Positions 47,850 to 57,331 of a stretch of DNA of 64,000 nt are shown one piece after another. The stretch is taken from the NCBI GenBank assembly GCA_036504535.1, contig DASXUY010000024.1, positions 1 to 64,000 of the forward strand, read 5' to 3'. This DNA comes from JARLGU01 sp036504535 (GTDB taxonomy: Bacteria; Armatimonadota; Armatimonadia; Armatimonadales; Capsulimonadaceae). Each line of letters starts with the position of its first letter. Position 1 is the stretch's first letter. Position numbers and translations under genes: made by a program. A model generated the notes under the pieces. It worked only from the letters and a program-made list of their open reading frames with translations, searched no databases and was not told the DNA's origin.

Positions 47850-49126
47850 TCCTCGCTGTCACCAAATTCGATATCCATTAGGCTCTGGAACTCGTTAGCC
47901 AGCGCCCCCGAGACCCCATCAAGCGCTTCGGCTACGACAAGCTGCGACTCTTCGTCAATGATGGATTCTACGCCCCCATCCGCGAACATGTAGGCGCGCA
48001 CGCCAGACGGATCGATGGTGACTGCGTTGTCCATCACCGCGTTAACGGCCTCAGCCTTGTCGGGAAAGTCGCGCTTGATTTTGCCAGCATAGACGAGGTT
48101 GTTGAGCGCGGTCAGGATGTATGGGCTGTGGGTAGTTATGACGTACTGGCCTAAGGAGTCTGGCGAACTTAGGTCATGCGCCGTTGCCAACAGGTGAACG
48201 ATGTCGCGTTGCGCACTCGGGTAGAGGTGAGCCTCCGGTTCCTCAACGAACACCGTGCTGTTCTCCCACGTCGTACTGTCATGTGCCATTCTTGTTAGCA
48301 ACACAGCTAACGGGAGCGCCTCTTGTTGCCCAGATGAGCTATGCTCTAGCGTAGTCCTCCTCCCGTCTTTTGCCCTAATAAAGTCGCGCACGCCGTCCCG
48401 CTCATACTTTCCACAAAGTAAGCGCGAAGCTATTTCGTCAATTTGCGCGCTGTGAGGGCTATCGCTTCGCTTATTTGCTAATTGCCGTGTTCGCTGATAT
48501 AACCGTCCGAACTCGATTAAAAATGGGTCGATTGAAAGCTCGTGCGTCAAGATCGACCAAATGTTGCGTTGAAATATTGAGAAAAGGCTTCGTCCAGCCG
48601 GAATGAACACACGGTGACGTCCGAACAGTGGCGCATAACTATCCCCAGCGGCCTTCGCTACGGCTTCGAGAACAAGGTTATCCTCGTCCCATTCGACGCC
48701 GTCAGTCGGTGCAAGTTCACCTGCAACACGGATCTGCTCGGCGACGGCTCGGCCTTCCATTAATGCTTTTTGAAATCGGGTTCCGAAGGTAACCGTGACA
48801 TTTCCGGACGATGCACCTTTTCGGACAACTTGAAGTGAAAAATCATCAAACACATACCGTATTAAGAACTTGCCTGTTCCCCAAGAGTCTGGTGGAAAAT
48901 ACCTAGCGAACAACTTGGCTAGAGAATCGCTCATTTCTGATTTTGAAACGTTGTTCCACACAAAATCAGTAATCTGGTTAAAGGCTACGCGAGAAAAAAA
49001 CAACAGCTTCGCGCAAACGCTTTTGCCCGAAGCTTGGGGGCCAATAAACACGTTTACGCGAGACAAGGTGATCCTTGCCTCGCGTATTCCTGCGAAATTC
49101 TTGACTTCGAGTATCTCTTCAGCCAT
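47846..49126 (-). CDS. OLD/ABC-type AAA ATPase of a two-gene module
   Basis: 426-aa SMC/RecF/OLD-like ATPase. Walker A GPQASGKSVC (29-38), ABC signature-like SSSGQQEA (263-270), Walker B TVFVEEPEAHLYP (291-303) and the H-loop ITTHSPYIL (330-338) are all intact. The N-terminal LEVKNFAGIREARITL start is typical of AAA_15/AAA_21 ATPases. There is no C-terminal TOPRIM domain as in true OLD nucleases; the nuclease is encoded separately by the next gene. ATPase/nuclease pairs of this build (Septu, Gabija, PARIS types) act in phage defence, so defence is the leading guess. It begins 11 nt after gyrB. Confidence 0.85.
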   Translation of the reverse strand: MAEEILEVKNFAGIREARITLSRVNVFIGPQASGKSVCAKLLFFSRVAFNQITDFVWNNVSKSEMSDSLAKLFARYFPPDSWGTGKFLIRYVFDDFSLQVVRKGASSGNVTVTFGTRFQKALMEGRAVAEQIRVAGELAPTDGVEWDEDNLVLEAVAKAAGDSYAPLFGRHRVFIPAGRSLFSIFQRNIWSILTHELSIDPFLIEFGRLYQRTRQLANKRSDSPHSAQIDEIASRLLCGKYERDGVRDFIRAKDGRRTTLEHSSSGQQEALPLAVLLTRMAHDSTTWENSTVFVEEPEAHLYPSAQRDIVHLLATAHDLSSPDSLGQYVITTHSPYILTALNNLVYAGKIKRDFPDKAEAVNAVMDNAVTIDPSGVRAYMFADGGVESIIDEESQLVVAEALDGVSGALANEFQSLMDIEFGDSEE

Positions 49127-49137
49127 GATCCCCGCCC

Positions 49138-51297
49138 CTAGCAGTGCCAGTCGACGTTGGTTGCTTCTTTGGCGTAGCGGATGATGAAGTTCTTCCGCGG
49201 CTCCACTTTTTCGCTCATCAGGATATTGAACATCTCAGCGGCGGCTTCGGCGTCGTCGAGGCGGACACGGGCGATGTTGCGGTTGTTTAGGTCCATCGTC
49301 GTATCGTACAGCTCTTCGGCGTTCATTTCACCAAGGCCCTTGAAGCGTCCCACCTGGACATCCTTCTTTTTCAGCGATTTGATAATCTCGTCGCGCTCCT
49401 CGGCTGAGCGGGCGTAGTATCGCTTGTCTTTGCCTGCCTTGATCGAATACAACGGCGGCATGGCGATATAGACGTGGCCAGCTTCGATGAGCGGTCTCAT
49501 GTACGTGAAGAAGAAGGTGAGCAGCAGGGTTCGAATATGGTCGCCGTCGACATCCGCATCGGTCATGATGATGATGCGGTGGTAGCGCAGGCGTGTCAGG
49601 TCGAACTTGCTGTTGCTTTCGCCCTCGTCGTCGTCGCTATCGAGCTTGATACCGATGCCGAACGCGGTGATCATCGAGCGGACTTCGTTGTTTTCCAGCG
49701 TCTTGTCGATAGCCGATTTGCCGACGTTGATAATCTTGCCGCGCAGCGGGAGCACTGCCTGGTAGCGTCGGTCGCGGCCAGTCTTCGCGGATCCGCCTGC
49801 AGAGTCGCCTTCGACGATGTACAGCTCGCAACGCGACGGGTCCTTCTCGGTGCAGTCAGCAAGCTTCCCGGGGAGCGACGAGTTCTCAAGAGCGCTCTGG
49901 CGCTTGATGAGTTCCGAAGCCTTCCGGGCGGCGTCGCGGGCACGCTGAGCGAGAAGGCTCTTCTCGACCATTCGCTTGCCGTCGGCCGGGTTCTCTTCGA
50001 GGTATAGGCCAAGGGCTTCGCCGACGATGGAGTTGACAATCCCTTCGACCGGGGTGTTGCCGAGTTTGCTCTTCGTCTGGCCCTCGAACTGCGGGTCGAA
50101 CAGCCGCACGGAGATCACCGCTGTGAGACCTTCGCGGACATCGTCGCCGCTCAGGTTGACGTCCTTTTCCTTCAGCAGGCCCGTCTTGCGAGCGTACTGG
50201 TTCATGGTGCGCGTCAACGCGGTACGGAAGCCCGAAAGGTGGGTGCCGCCTTCCTGCGTGTGGACATTGTTCGCGAACGAGAGCACCTGCTCAGTGTAGC
50301 CCGTGTTGTATTGCAGCGCAACTTCCACCTGGACATCGTCGCGGGTCTTCTGGAAGTAAACGACCTTGGGAGTGAGCGCGTCCTTGGTCTCGTTCAAGTG
50401 CTCGACAAACTGAGCGATGCCGCGTTCGAAGTGGAACACCTGGCTGGTCGGCTCGGTGCCGTAGTGGTTGTCCGTGAAGCTGATTTTGACTTCGCGGTTC
50501 AGGTAGCACGTGTTGCGGATTCGGTTGATGAACGTGTCCGGCTTATACTCGTAATCGCCGAAGATTTCAGGATCGGCGTACCATGTGATGGTCGAACCAT
50601 GGCTATTAGAGTCGCCGACACGCTTCAAATCGCCCTCTGGGATTCCCTGGCGGCAGCGAAAGGCGAACCGACCGCCATTCTGCTCGATATCCGCCTCGCA
50701 CCATGCGGCGAGAAAGTTGACGCAGGACAGACCAACGCCGTGGAGGCCGCCGGAGACCTTGTAGCCTCCGTCGCCAAATTTGCCGCCGCCGTGCAGTTTG
50801 GTCATCGCCAGTTCAACACCGGAGATACCGGTAGCCTGGTTGATACCGGTCGGGATACCGTTGCCGTTGTCGTGAACCGAGATGCTCTTATCCTCGTTGA
50901 TCGTGACGTCGACTTCGCTAGCGCGGCCAGCAAGGACCTCATCGATACAGTTGTCGAGGATCTCGTAAAAAAGGTGGTGCAGGCCCTTGATGCCCGTGTC
51001 GCCGATGTACATGGCGGGACGGTGACGCACCGCATCACGGCCTTCGAGAACGCGAAGACTGTCCGCGTTATACTCGGTCGTTACCTTCTGTTCGAGGCCA
51101 GCATCCTCGTCGGCAAGAGCGCCGATTTGGTCGGGGACATCTGTCGGCGCGCCTGCCCGCTTGAGAAGCTCGCCGATCTGTTTTTTGTCTACGTTTGCGT
51201 TGTGTTCTTCGAGGGAGTCGGTCACCGGGTTGTTTCCAATTTCAGTGGGATTGAGATCGCCTGCGATCTCGGAGGAATTACTCTTCGCATTAGCCAT
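49138..51297 (-). CDS. gyrB: DNA gyrase subunit B
   Basis: 719 aa, ATPase subunit of type II topoisomerase. An acidic N-terminal extension of about 80 residues precedes LRVLEGRDAVRHRPAMYIGDT. GHKL motifs (EILDNCIDEVLAG, DNGNGIP, SGGLHGVGLSCVN), the QTKSKLGN motif, and the TOPRIM EGDSAGGSAKTGRDRRYQA and DADVDGDHIRTLLL are intact. The start at 51297 has AAGGAAG upstream. The ParE alternative is less likely given the GyrB-type motifs. A 210-nt leader separates it from its promoter. Confidence 0.93.
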   Translation of the reverse strand: MANAKSNSSEIAGDLNPTEIGNNPVTDSLEEHNANVDKKQIGELLKRAGAPTDVPDQIGALADEDAGLEQKVTTEYNADSLRVLEGRDAVRHRPAMYIGDTGIKGLHHLFYEILDNCIDEVLAGRASEVDVTINEDKSISVHDNGNGIPTGINQATGISGVELAMTKLHGGGKFGDGGYKVSGGLHGVGLSCVNFLAAWCEADIEQNGGRFAFRCRQGIPEGDLKRVGDSNSHGSTITWYADPEIFGDYEYKPDTFINRIRNTCYLNREVKISFTDNHYGTEPTSQVFHFERGIAQFVEHLNETKDALTPKVVYFQKTRDDVQVEVALQYNTGYTEQVLSFANNVHTQEGGTHLSGFRTALTRTMNQYARKTGLLKEKDVNLSGDDVREGLTAVISVRLFDPQFEGQTKSKLGNTPVEGIVNSIVGEALGLYLEENPADGKRMVEKSLLAQRARDAARKASELIKRQSALENSSLPGKLADCTEKDPSRCELYIVEGDSAGGSAKTGRDRRYQAVLPLRGKIINVGKSAIDKTLENNEVRSMITAFGIGIKLDSDDDEGESNSKFDLTRLRYHRIIIMTDADVDGDHIRTLLLTFFFTYMRPLIEAGHVYIAMPPLYSIKAGKDKRYYARSAEERDEIIKSLKKKDVQVGRFKGLGEMNAEELYDTTMDLNNRNIARVRLDDAEAAAEMFNILMSEKVEPRKNFIIRYAKEATNVDWHC

Positions 51298-51909
51298 ATG
51301 CTTCCTTACAACTCCAATCACCAGCGTGACGCTGGACCCTTGTCTCGCCGAAGACGGCTCGGTACGAGAGGGGTAAAGTGCCTTGGCCTGCTCCGCTTTC
51401 GGCTATCCGAATCTTGAGACCAAGTCGCAAGCGACGCAAGTCGGAATAATGCTGCAAGTGAGCTTCAATCACTGTCATCAATTCGCATTAATGTGCGTCA
51501 AAACCTTACTCTATTATAGCACATTTTAGGCCCAATTGCAACTCATTGTCCTCTCTCGTGCGCTTGCAAAACGAACGGGCGTGTGGGGGATTTGAGGGGC
51601 AGTAGGCTGCCTGGCAGAGGCGAGAATAACCTCATCCCCGGCCATCAGAATGTCCACCCCTTCTCCTTGGAAAATACAGAACCTCTCTTCCCCACTTCGT
51701 GGGTCCCCTTCTCCCCTGAAGGGAAGACAAAGAGGTTTGGCCGCGCAACTTTTCATCCACACGGGTGGATCGCTTCAATGACGACTCCTTAGAAAAGCGA
51801 AGGCGAACGAGACACGATTCTGAAATCAAGCTCTTACTCTGATTCCCCTTCGCCTTTCCAAGGAGAAGGGGCTAGGGGATGAGGTAGTCTTCCGCCCACC
51901 CCCGGCCAC
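51298..51909. other. Spacer with the gyrB leader and three repeat elements
   Basis: About 610 bp without a gene. It holds the gyrB leader and promoter, a family C palindrome (51321-51350), a family B repeat (51678-51735) and a family A repeat (51844-51886). Confidence 0.6.
51513..51541 (-). promoter_or_regulatory. gyrB promoter
   Basis: On the minus strand TTGCAA (51536-51541), 17 bp, TATAAT (51513-51518), with an extended TGTGC before the -10. The transcript would carry a leader of about 210 nt. Confidence 0.8.
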
Positions 51910-53574
51910 TTACGGGCGCAGTGGGATATCGACACTCAGGCCGCCGTCCACAGCCCACGTCGCCACCAACCGGCCATCCGCCGTCGCGGTCACGGGATCA
52001 GCGAGCGAAGGCGCAGCATTGGCCGCAAGGATCTCGGTGGCGAAGACGATTGCGGTGTCACCCACCTTATCCAGATCAAAGCCCTTACTTGGGCCGCTGT
52101 AGCAGACAGCGTCGAGATAGACGCCGCTTGCCCCCTGCCCCGCCTCCCAGCGCACAGGCTGGCCGTCGAAAAGGCTCGGGGCGACATGCACCACGGCCTT
52201 GTGGCCGCCAGCGGACAGCTCGAACATTGTCGCTGACAGCACTTTGACGGCAGTTCCGACGCCGCTCAATGAAATGCGCAGCCGGAAGTCCTCAGCGCGA
52301 TAGATGCCGTCCTTGGGACCGTCGAGGCTCGGGTGGAAGTCACCGTGGCCCTTTTCCAGAGTTGCCGCCGTGAGGATGCGAGGTCCTGCTTGCGCGTTCT
52401 CCATCCAAACGCTGCAAAAGTCGCGGCCATCGTGCAGAAACTGAGTGCGGAACACAATCGCCGAGTCGGAATCGGTCTTCCAGTGGCCGATGGTTGCCCG
52501 GCTCTGGTTCCAGAAACCGCCGCGATTCGACGAGCCCAGGGCTGCATCCTGGCTAAACCATGTCGTCCCAAAAAGCTCCCGTCCGCCGCCTCCGTCGAGG
52601 TTGTAGCGGCGAACGATGGTGTAGTCGTCCTCTGGCAACGCGCTAAACCGGCCAACGAACTCGTCGGGGCACGGGATAGGTGTTATCAGCTCCGTGTGAA
52701 GAGGCGGGTCGCCGGCAAGCACGCTGGCGTGCGGCTTGATCTCAATCGGCAGGCGCTCCGATAGGAACTGCGCGCCGGTGACGCTCAGACGGTCCGAATA
52801 GGCGCGGATATTTGGCCCCGTCCACTGCTGGGTACCGGGATGGAAGTGCTCCGAGATTGTGCGCCACGCCACATAGCGCAGCTTCTCCATCGAGTCGCGC
52901 CCGGACTCGTCCTTAAGCAGACTCAGGAACCGGTCAGCTTCCTCCAGCACGACAATGGTATAGGTGGGGCTGTTATACTCGTTGAAGTCGCCGTGGAGCG
53001 TGTGGTTTGCGACAACGTTCGCGAGCTTCCTGCGGCCATAATCCACCAGCCGTGGCTCACCAAGCAGTTCGCCAGCCGCAAGGCTCACTCCCCCGCCCAT
53101 CACAGCAATATTGGTGTAGCCGGTGTTCACATTGCGCCGAAAGATCGACCAGCCCGCGTGGCCAATCGCACTGCGCACCGACGCCACAATCTCAGGCGAT
53201 AGCTTGTCCGAGTATCCGTGCACGATTTGCAGCAGGCGCGCACCGATAAAGTCGGCCCAGTTCCAGTCCGGCGGCGCCATCTTTGGTAGCGGCTCCTCGT
53301 AGTACCACGACCAAATGCCGTACGTCGAGTTCGTCGGCTCAGTATCCTGCAGCGAGACGATCTTCGCCACGATATCATTGGCGCGAGCCACATTCGCAGG
53401 CGCTCCGCTCATCAGGAGTGCAAGCGCATAGTCCAGCGACTGGCGTGTCTGGTGCGACCACTGGCCGTCCGGGATGCGGGTGTGATAGCCGGGGCTATGG
53501 GTGACTGAACCGATCAAATGTAGCTCTTCGCTATAGTAGGGAGCAGCTGTGTCGAGATATTGTTGGAGATCCAT
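51910..53574 (-). CDS. Alpha/alpha-toroid protein, heparinase-like
   Basis: About 554 aa. The N-terminal half is helical with His/Trp-rich patches (GYHTRIPDGQWSHQTRQSLDYALALL, GIWSWYYEEPLPKMAPPDWNWADF, GDFNEYNSPTYTIVVLEEADRFL) as in alpha/alpha-toroid lyases and glycosidases; the C-terminal half is beta-rich (from about 310). It resembles heparinase II/III-like proteins, but I cannot name catalytic residues. No signal peptide is visible. The start at 53574 (MDLQQYL) is preferred over 53601. Confidence 0.6.
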   Translation of the reverse strand: MDLQQYLDTAAPYYSEELHLIGSVTHSPGYHTRIPDGQWSHQTRQSLDYALALLMSGAPANVARANDIVAKIVSLQDTEPTNSTYGIWSWYYEEPLPKMAPPDWNWADFIGARLLQIVHGYSDKLSPEIVASVRSAIGHAGWSIFRRNVNTGYTNIAVMGGGVSLAAGELLGEPRLVDYGRRKLANVVANHTLHGDFNEYNSPTYTIVVLEEADRFLSLLKDESGRDSMEKLRYVAWRTISEHFHPGTQQWTGPNIRAYSDRLSVTGAQFLSERLPIEIKPHASVLAGDPPLHTELITPIPCPDEFVGRFSALPEDDYTIVRRYNLDGGGGRELFGTTWFSQDAALGSSNRGGFWNQSRATIGHWKTDSDSAIVFRTQFLHDGRDFCSVWMENAQAGPRILTAATLEKGHGDFHPSLDGPKDGIYRAEDFRLRISLSGVGTAVKVLSATMFELSAGGHKAVVHVAPSLFDGQPVRWEAGQGASGVYLDAVCYSGPSKGFDLDKVGDTAIVFATEILAANAAPSLADPVTATADGRLVATWAVDGGLSVDIPLRP

Positions 53575-53793
53575 AGCAGTAATGTTCGGCCCGCTCAACA
53601 CGATGCCCTCCGCGATTATCGAAAAACATCTGATGTGTGGGTGTGAGGTGTGGGTGGGAGAGGGATTAGGATTGCTCGCCGCAAGGGCAGCCTACGCGGC
53701 TGGCGGCAACGTGACGTTGCATCTTTATGCCGCTTCGCGGCGAGGGTAACGCCGCAATATTATCGTTCCATCTGCTTCGGTCATCCAATAGTA

Positions 53794-55077
53794 TCACGGC
53801 CGGTCTGGTACTGCCTGAATCTGCTGCAGGTATATCCAAGGAATAGGCCTCAGGTCGCGGGTAGCAAGTGATCGACGCACCCAATCAGCCCCCATAATCT
53901 GAGCCACACCAGAATGACCAATACCGGTTGCCAAACACACCTCAGCAATGTCGATTTTGTCCGACCTACCATCGATCGAGGTCTTGCGTGGCATGAGCTT
54001 CAACAGTTCGAGGGCATCCGTGCCCAACGCTGGTCGGTCAACATCGCCTAACATCCTTACCAGTGCGTAAGCGTCCAATATGTACTTAGAATTTGTACGA
54101 GAGACCTCGTCCATTGTCCTTAACCTATTGAGGTCATCGGTGAGCTTGGTTCGCATGAGCGGATAGTACTCCTTCAAACGAAAGTTCCACACTTCACCGC
54201 ACAGAAGCCCGCGTGCTTGTGCGCCGCTATCTCCCAAATATCCCGCTATCGACTTAAGATACGACGCTGCACCCTTGTATGTAGGTCTAAGTTCGTGGGT
54301 TGCCGCTGCTATCTGTATGCTTTCGAGATCGAACTTGTTGGCATGTGCGCTATTAGCAACCTTTTCGAAGCGAGATTGTAGAAGGGGGAGCGCGTGCTGG
54401 TTCCCCATGCGCGCCAGAGCAAGAGCATAATCAATCTGATTCTCGCCGGGCTTACGCATAAGGCGAAGTAATGCTTGCTCGATTTGGCTATTAGCCCACC
54501 TATCTATTGAGAGCACGAGCCACACCGATGTGTCATCGTTTCGATTGAGCACATGCACAATTTCTGGGGCGAGTTCCGATATGCGACTCTTGCATGCTAT
54601 CGATGCGGCTTGATCAGCAACCTGGTGGTCCGCTGACATCAAAAGCTGTCGAAGGTGGCTGATCGCCTTCGGTGCACTATATCGAACAAGAATAGCTGCT
54701 GCAAGCTGGTCATTCGCCGGAACATTCGGGTAGGTACGCGACAAAGCCGCTATTTGGTCAGCACTAAATGGTTCCTTGAAGAAATACAGGCCACTAAGGA
54801 TAGCTATCGTGTCCGTAGACGACTTCCAGAATGCCGGGTGATCAACGAATACACCGGTAGGCAGGTTCCGCACTGCAATAACCTGCGCGCCGGGATTTAG
54901 CGCATTAATCCGCTTCCGGTTCTGCTCACATTCATTGGCTATTCGCCGGAAATACGCGTCAGGATCTACGATGACTTGCGTTTGATTGGAGTTGCCATTC
55001 ATGTTCGTACCAGATTGACCGTAGGCTGTGCCGCACGGAATGAGCGCAGCAATAAGACAAATAAGAGAAATAATCAT
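53794..55077 (-). CDS. Secreted HEAT-repeat-like protein
   Basis: 427 aa. Signal peptide (MIISLICLIAALIPCGTAYG), then repeated helical pairs (AISHLRQLLMSADHQVADQAASIA, ELAPEIVHVLNRNDDTSVWLVL, QALLRLMRKPG, ALPLLQSRFEKVAN) typical of HEAT/Armadillo scaffolds. No enzyme motif. The ankyrin gene lies 41 bp upstream on the same strand, so the pair may form a periplasmic scaffold unit (inference). Confidence 0.65.
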   Translation of the reverse strand: MIISLICLIAALIPCGTAYGQSGTNMNGNSNQTQVIVDPDAYFRRIANECEQNRKRINALNPGAQVIAVRNLPTGVFVDHPAFWKSSTDTIAILSGLYFFKEPFSADQIAALSRTYPNVPANDQLAAAILVRYSAPKAISHLRQLLMSADHQVADQAASIACKSRISELAPEIVHVLNRNDDTSVWLVLSIDRWANSQIEQALLRLMRKPGENQIDYALALARMGNQHALPLLQSRFEKVANSAHANKFDLESIQIAAATHELRPTYKGAASYLKSIAGYLGDSGAQARGLLCGEVWNFRLKEYYPLMRTKLTDDLNRLRTMDEVSRTNSKYILDAYALVRMLGDVDRPALGTDALELLKLMPRKTSIDGRSDKIDIAEVCLATGIGHSGVAQIMGADWVRRSLATRDLRPIPWIYLQQIQAVPDRP

Positions 55078-55118
55078 GGGTGTGCTAAGCTCGGTTTCTC
55101 CGCTAAGAAATACCTCAG

Positions 55119-55601
55119 CTAGTGGCTAAATGATCTAGCGCCACGTGCCTTGAGGATCCGGCTAATATCGTTAAAATGGTTCTCGTTGCTAACCATCAGT
55201 GGGCTTTTCCCACTCCCATCAACCAAGTTTGGGTCCGCGCCGGAGTCCAGCAGGATCGTGACGGTCGTTGGCCGATGTGCAGCTATGGCCCCAATAAGAG
55301 CCGTCCATTGTCCGCTATTCAAGGAATTTGGATCGCCTCCATGAGCGAGCAATAGCCTGAGCTGGTTATCCTTGCCAGCCGATGCGTAAACGGAAACGAG
55401 TTCCTCCGCCATGAACGGTTTGGCTCCAAAATAAACCCATCGGTCAGCTGCGACCGTATCGTTCTTTGACAGCGCTGCCATGAGGCCAATATTAAGAACC
55501 ACTGGCCGACAAACGGATATCGCTACAAGAATCACACCAATTTTGAGCCCATTGCGCATGTTCTTTTTCATATTAATCAAAGCGATCATCCATAGGGCCA
55601 T
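55119..55601 (-). CDS. Membrane-anchored ankyrin-repeat protein
   Basis: 160 aa. One N-terminal hydrophobic helix (LKIGVILVAISVC) and then about three ankyrin units (DNQLRLLLAHGGDPNSLNSGQW, TALIGAIAAHRPTTVTILLDSGADPNLVDGSG, SPLMVSNENHFNDISRILKARGA). A protein-protein contact role is likely. The start may instead be an in-frame ATG at 55571. Confidence 0.7.
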   Translation of the reverse strand: MALWMIALINMKKNMRNGLKIGVILVAISVCRPVVLNIGLMAALSKNDTVAADRWVYFGAKPFMAEELVSVYASAGKDNQLRLLLAHGGDPNSLNSGQWTALIGAIAAHRPTTVTILLDSGADPNLVDGSGKSPLMVSNENHFNDISRILKARGARSFSH

Positions 55602-55770
55602 TCCATCTTATAGGCGTTGGGACTACCGCAGTCTTTCCGCGTCTAGACAGCGTCCGGCCAGCCATACAATTAGACGCCAAGGAGTGAATTACATTCATCG
55701 TTCAATTATGCGGTACCTGGCTAGGTGCCCCAGACGTCGCCCAAGAACAAAGTGGTGGTCAGCCTTTCTG

Positions 55771-55812
55771 ACTCCCCTCGCCTTTCCAAGGAGAGGGGCC
55801 GGGGGTGAGGTA
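55771..55812. repeat. Dispersed intergenic repeat, family A copy 3
   Basis: CTCGCCTTTCCAAGGAGAGG and GGGGGTGAGGT, almost the same as 18661-18702. Confidence 0.75.
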
Positions 55813-55862
55813 ATCTTAGCGGTGGTAAACTATTCGCAATGTTCGCTTAATGGATTATCAAT

Positions 55863-57110
55863 ATGCCCCTTCGAATAATGCACTTCTCCGACGTCCATTT
55901 TGGCGTCGAAAACTATGGTCGCTTTGACCCGGAGACGGGGCTGAGCAGTCGGCTGGTCGATTTCCGCAACGCGCTGCTGTCGGCGATTGACAAAGCCTTG
56001 GACGCGGGCGTGGAGTTGGCGGTGTTTACCGGCGACGCGTACAAGACACGCGACCCGAATCAGACACATCAGCGCGAGTTTGCGTCGTGCCTCAAGCGCC
56101 TGATCGACCGGGATGTGCCAGTTGTCCTTCTCGCCGGGAACCACGACATCCCGAACACACGCGGGCGGGCAAACTCCATCGAGATCTTCGGCGCGCTGTC
56201 GGGAGACAGGCTGCACGTGCTTGACCGGCCCCGCGTGCTAGAAGTGGCCACTCGTACCGGTGCGCGCGTCCAAATCGCCGCCCTCCCCTACCTCACGAAA
56301 AGCAGTCAGCTGGCGAAGGACGAAACAAGGGGCAAAGGGGTGCAGGAAACGACGGAGACAGTAGTCGAGAAGTACCAGGAAGTGATCGGATCGCTACGCC
56401 GACAGTGCGCGATGAACCCCGGCTTGCCTACTATCTTCATGGGCCACTTTACGGTAAGCACCGCCAAACTCAGCACAACACAGGCAAGCTACCTGACGAA
56501 CGAGCCGCAGGTGCCGCGCGCCGATCTCGCAGTCGCCGAATTCGACTACGTCGCCCTGGGGCATATTCACAAGTTCCAGGATCTAAACTTCGGTCATCAG
56601 CCGCCGATGGTCTACAGCGGCAGTATAGAGCGTATCGATTTCGGAGAGCGCAAAGAAGCGAAGGGCTTCGTAATCGCCGATATTGCGCGCGGCGCGGTTG
56701 ACTATAGCTTTGTCGAAACAGAAACGCGGCCGTTTGTGGAGATCGAGGTGGACACAACACTCGGCACTGACGACCCGACAGAGAAAGTGGTTGCGGCAAT
56801 TCTGAAGCGGGACATCGAGAACGCTATTGTCAAGGTGAGCTACAAGGTTAAATCCGAAGATGTGCCGCTCATCCGCGACAAAGATATCCGCGCTGCGCTG
56901 ACACCCGCGTTCATGGTCGTTGCGCTGCATAAGGATGTCGTACGCGACAACGAGCGCGACCGGTCCGCGCTGCTCACCGAATCGCTGGACCCGCTGGCGG
57001 CACTTGGCACCTATATCGACACCCGTGAAGCTCTGAAACCGCGTAAAGACGTGATGCTTGAATACGCCCGCAAACTTATGGACGAACTGAACAGCGACGC
57101 TGCCGTGTAG
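55863..57110 (+). CDS. sbcD: SbcD/Mre11-type DNA repair exonuclease
   Basis: 415-aa metallophosphoesterase nuclease. The five motifs are visible: FSDVHFG, FTGDAYK, LAGNHDIPN, MGHFTVS and LGHIHKFQ. A C-terminal capping domain follows (about 290-400). SbcD normally works with the SbcC ATPase on hairpins and blocked DNA ends; no sbcC is beside it here. The ATG at 55863 has no strong Shine-Dalgarno. Confidence 0.9.
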   Translation: MPLRIMHFSDVHFGVENYGRFDPETGLSSRLVDFRNALLSAIDKALDAGVELAVFTGDAYKTRDPNQTHQREFASCLKRLIDRDVPVVLLAGNHDIPNTRGRANSIEIFGALSGDRLHVLDRPRVLEVATRTGARVQIAALPYLTKSSQLAKDETRGKGVQETTETVVEKYQEVIGSLRRQCAMNPGLPTIFMGHFTVSTAKLSTTQASYLTNEPQVPRADLAVAEFDYVALGHIHKFQDLNFGHQPPMVYSGSIERIDFGERKEAKGFVIADIARGAVDYSFVETETRPFVEIEVDTTLGTDDPTEKVVAAILKRDIENAIVKVSYKVKSEDVPLIRDKDIRAALTPAFMVVALHKDVVRDNERDRSALLTESLDPLAALGTYIDTREALKPRKDVMLEYARKLMDELNSDAAV

Positions 57111-57130
57111 GCGTCTCGCACAAGATAAAA

Positions 57131-57161
57131 GCGGCGCCAAGACTGTTAGCCTTGGCGCCGC
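57131..57161. terminator. Bidirectional terminator of sbcD and the 52-aa gene
   Basis: GCGGCGCCAAG (57131-57141) pairs with CTTGGCGCCGC (57151-57161). TTTT follows directly on the minus strand and a T-run lies 14 nt further on the plus strand. Confidence 0.8.
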
Positions 57162-57172
57162 CTCGTTCGGTT

Positions 57173-57331
57173 CTATTTTTTTGTCGTGCCCGATGCAGCC
57201 GTTGCCTTATCCTTCGCATGCTGCGCTTCGAGTTCGGCGAGGCGGCGGCGCTGCCGGACCTCGTCGGCGGGTTCCGATGACGCGTTGTTCTTCAAATGTT
57301 CGTTGGTTGCCGTGGTCTTATCATGTGGCAT
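57173..57331 (-). CDS. 52-aa charged helical protein, unknown
   Basis: Starts MPHDKTTATNEHLKNN and ends KDKATAASGTTKK, with the middle ADEVRQRRRLAELEAQHA predicted to be one long helix. GGGAG lies 9 nt before the ATG, and a terminator follows its stop at once. That gene-like setting and the sensible composition support a real small gene, though no family is known to me. Confidence 0.6.
   Translation of the reverse strand: MPHDKTTATNEHLKNNASSEPADEVRQRRRLAELEAQHAKDKATAASGTTKK

Noticed and set aside
47406..49126. Calling the ATPase/nuclease pair Septu or PARIS
   Set aside because: The partner lacks an HNH motif and shows no TOPRIM pattern, so neither name is supported.
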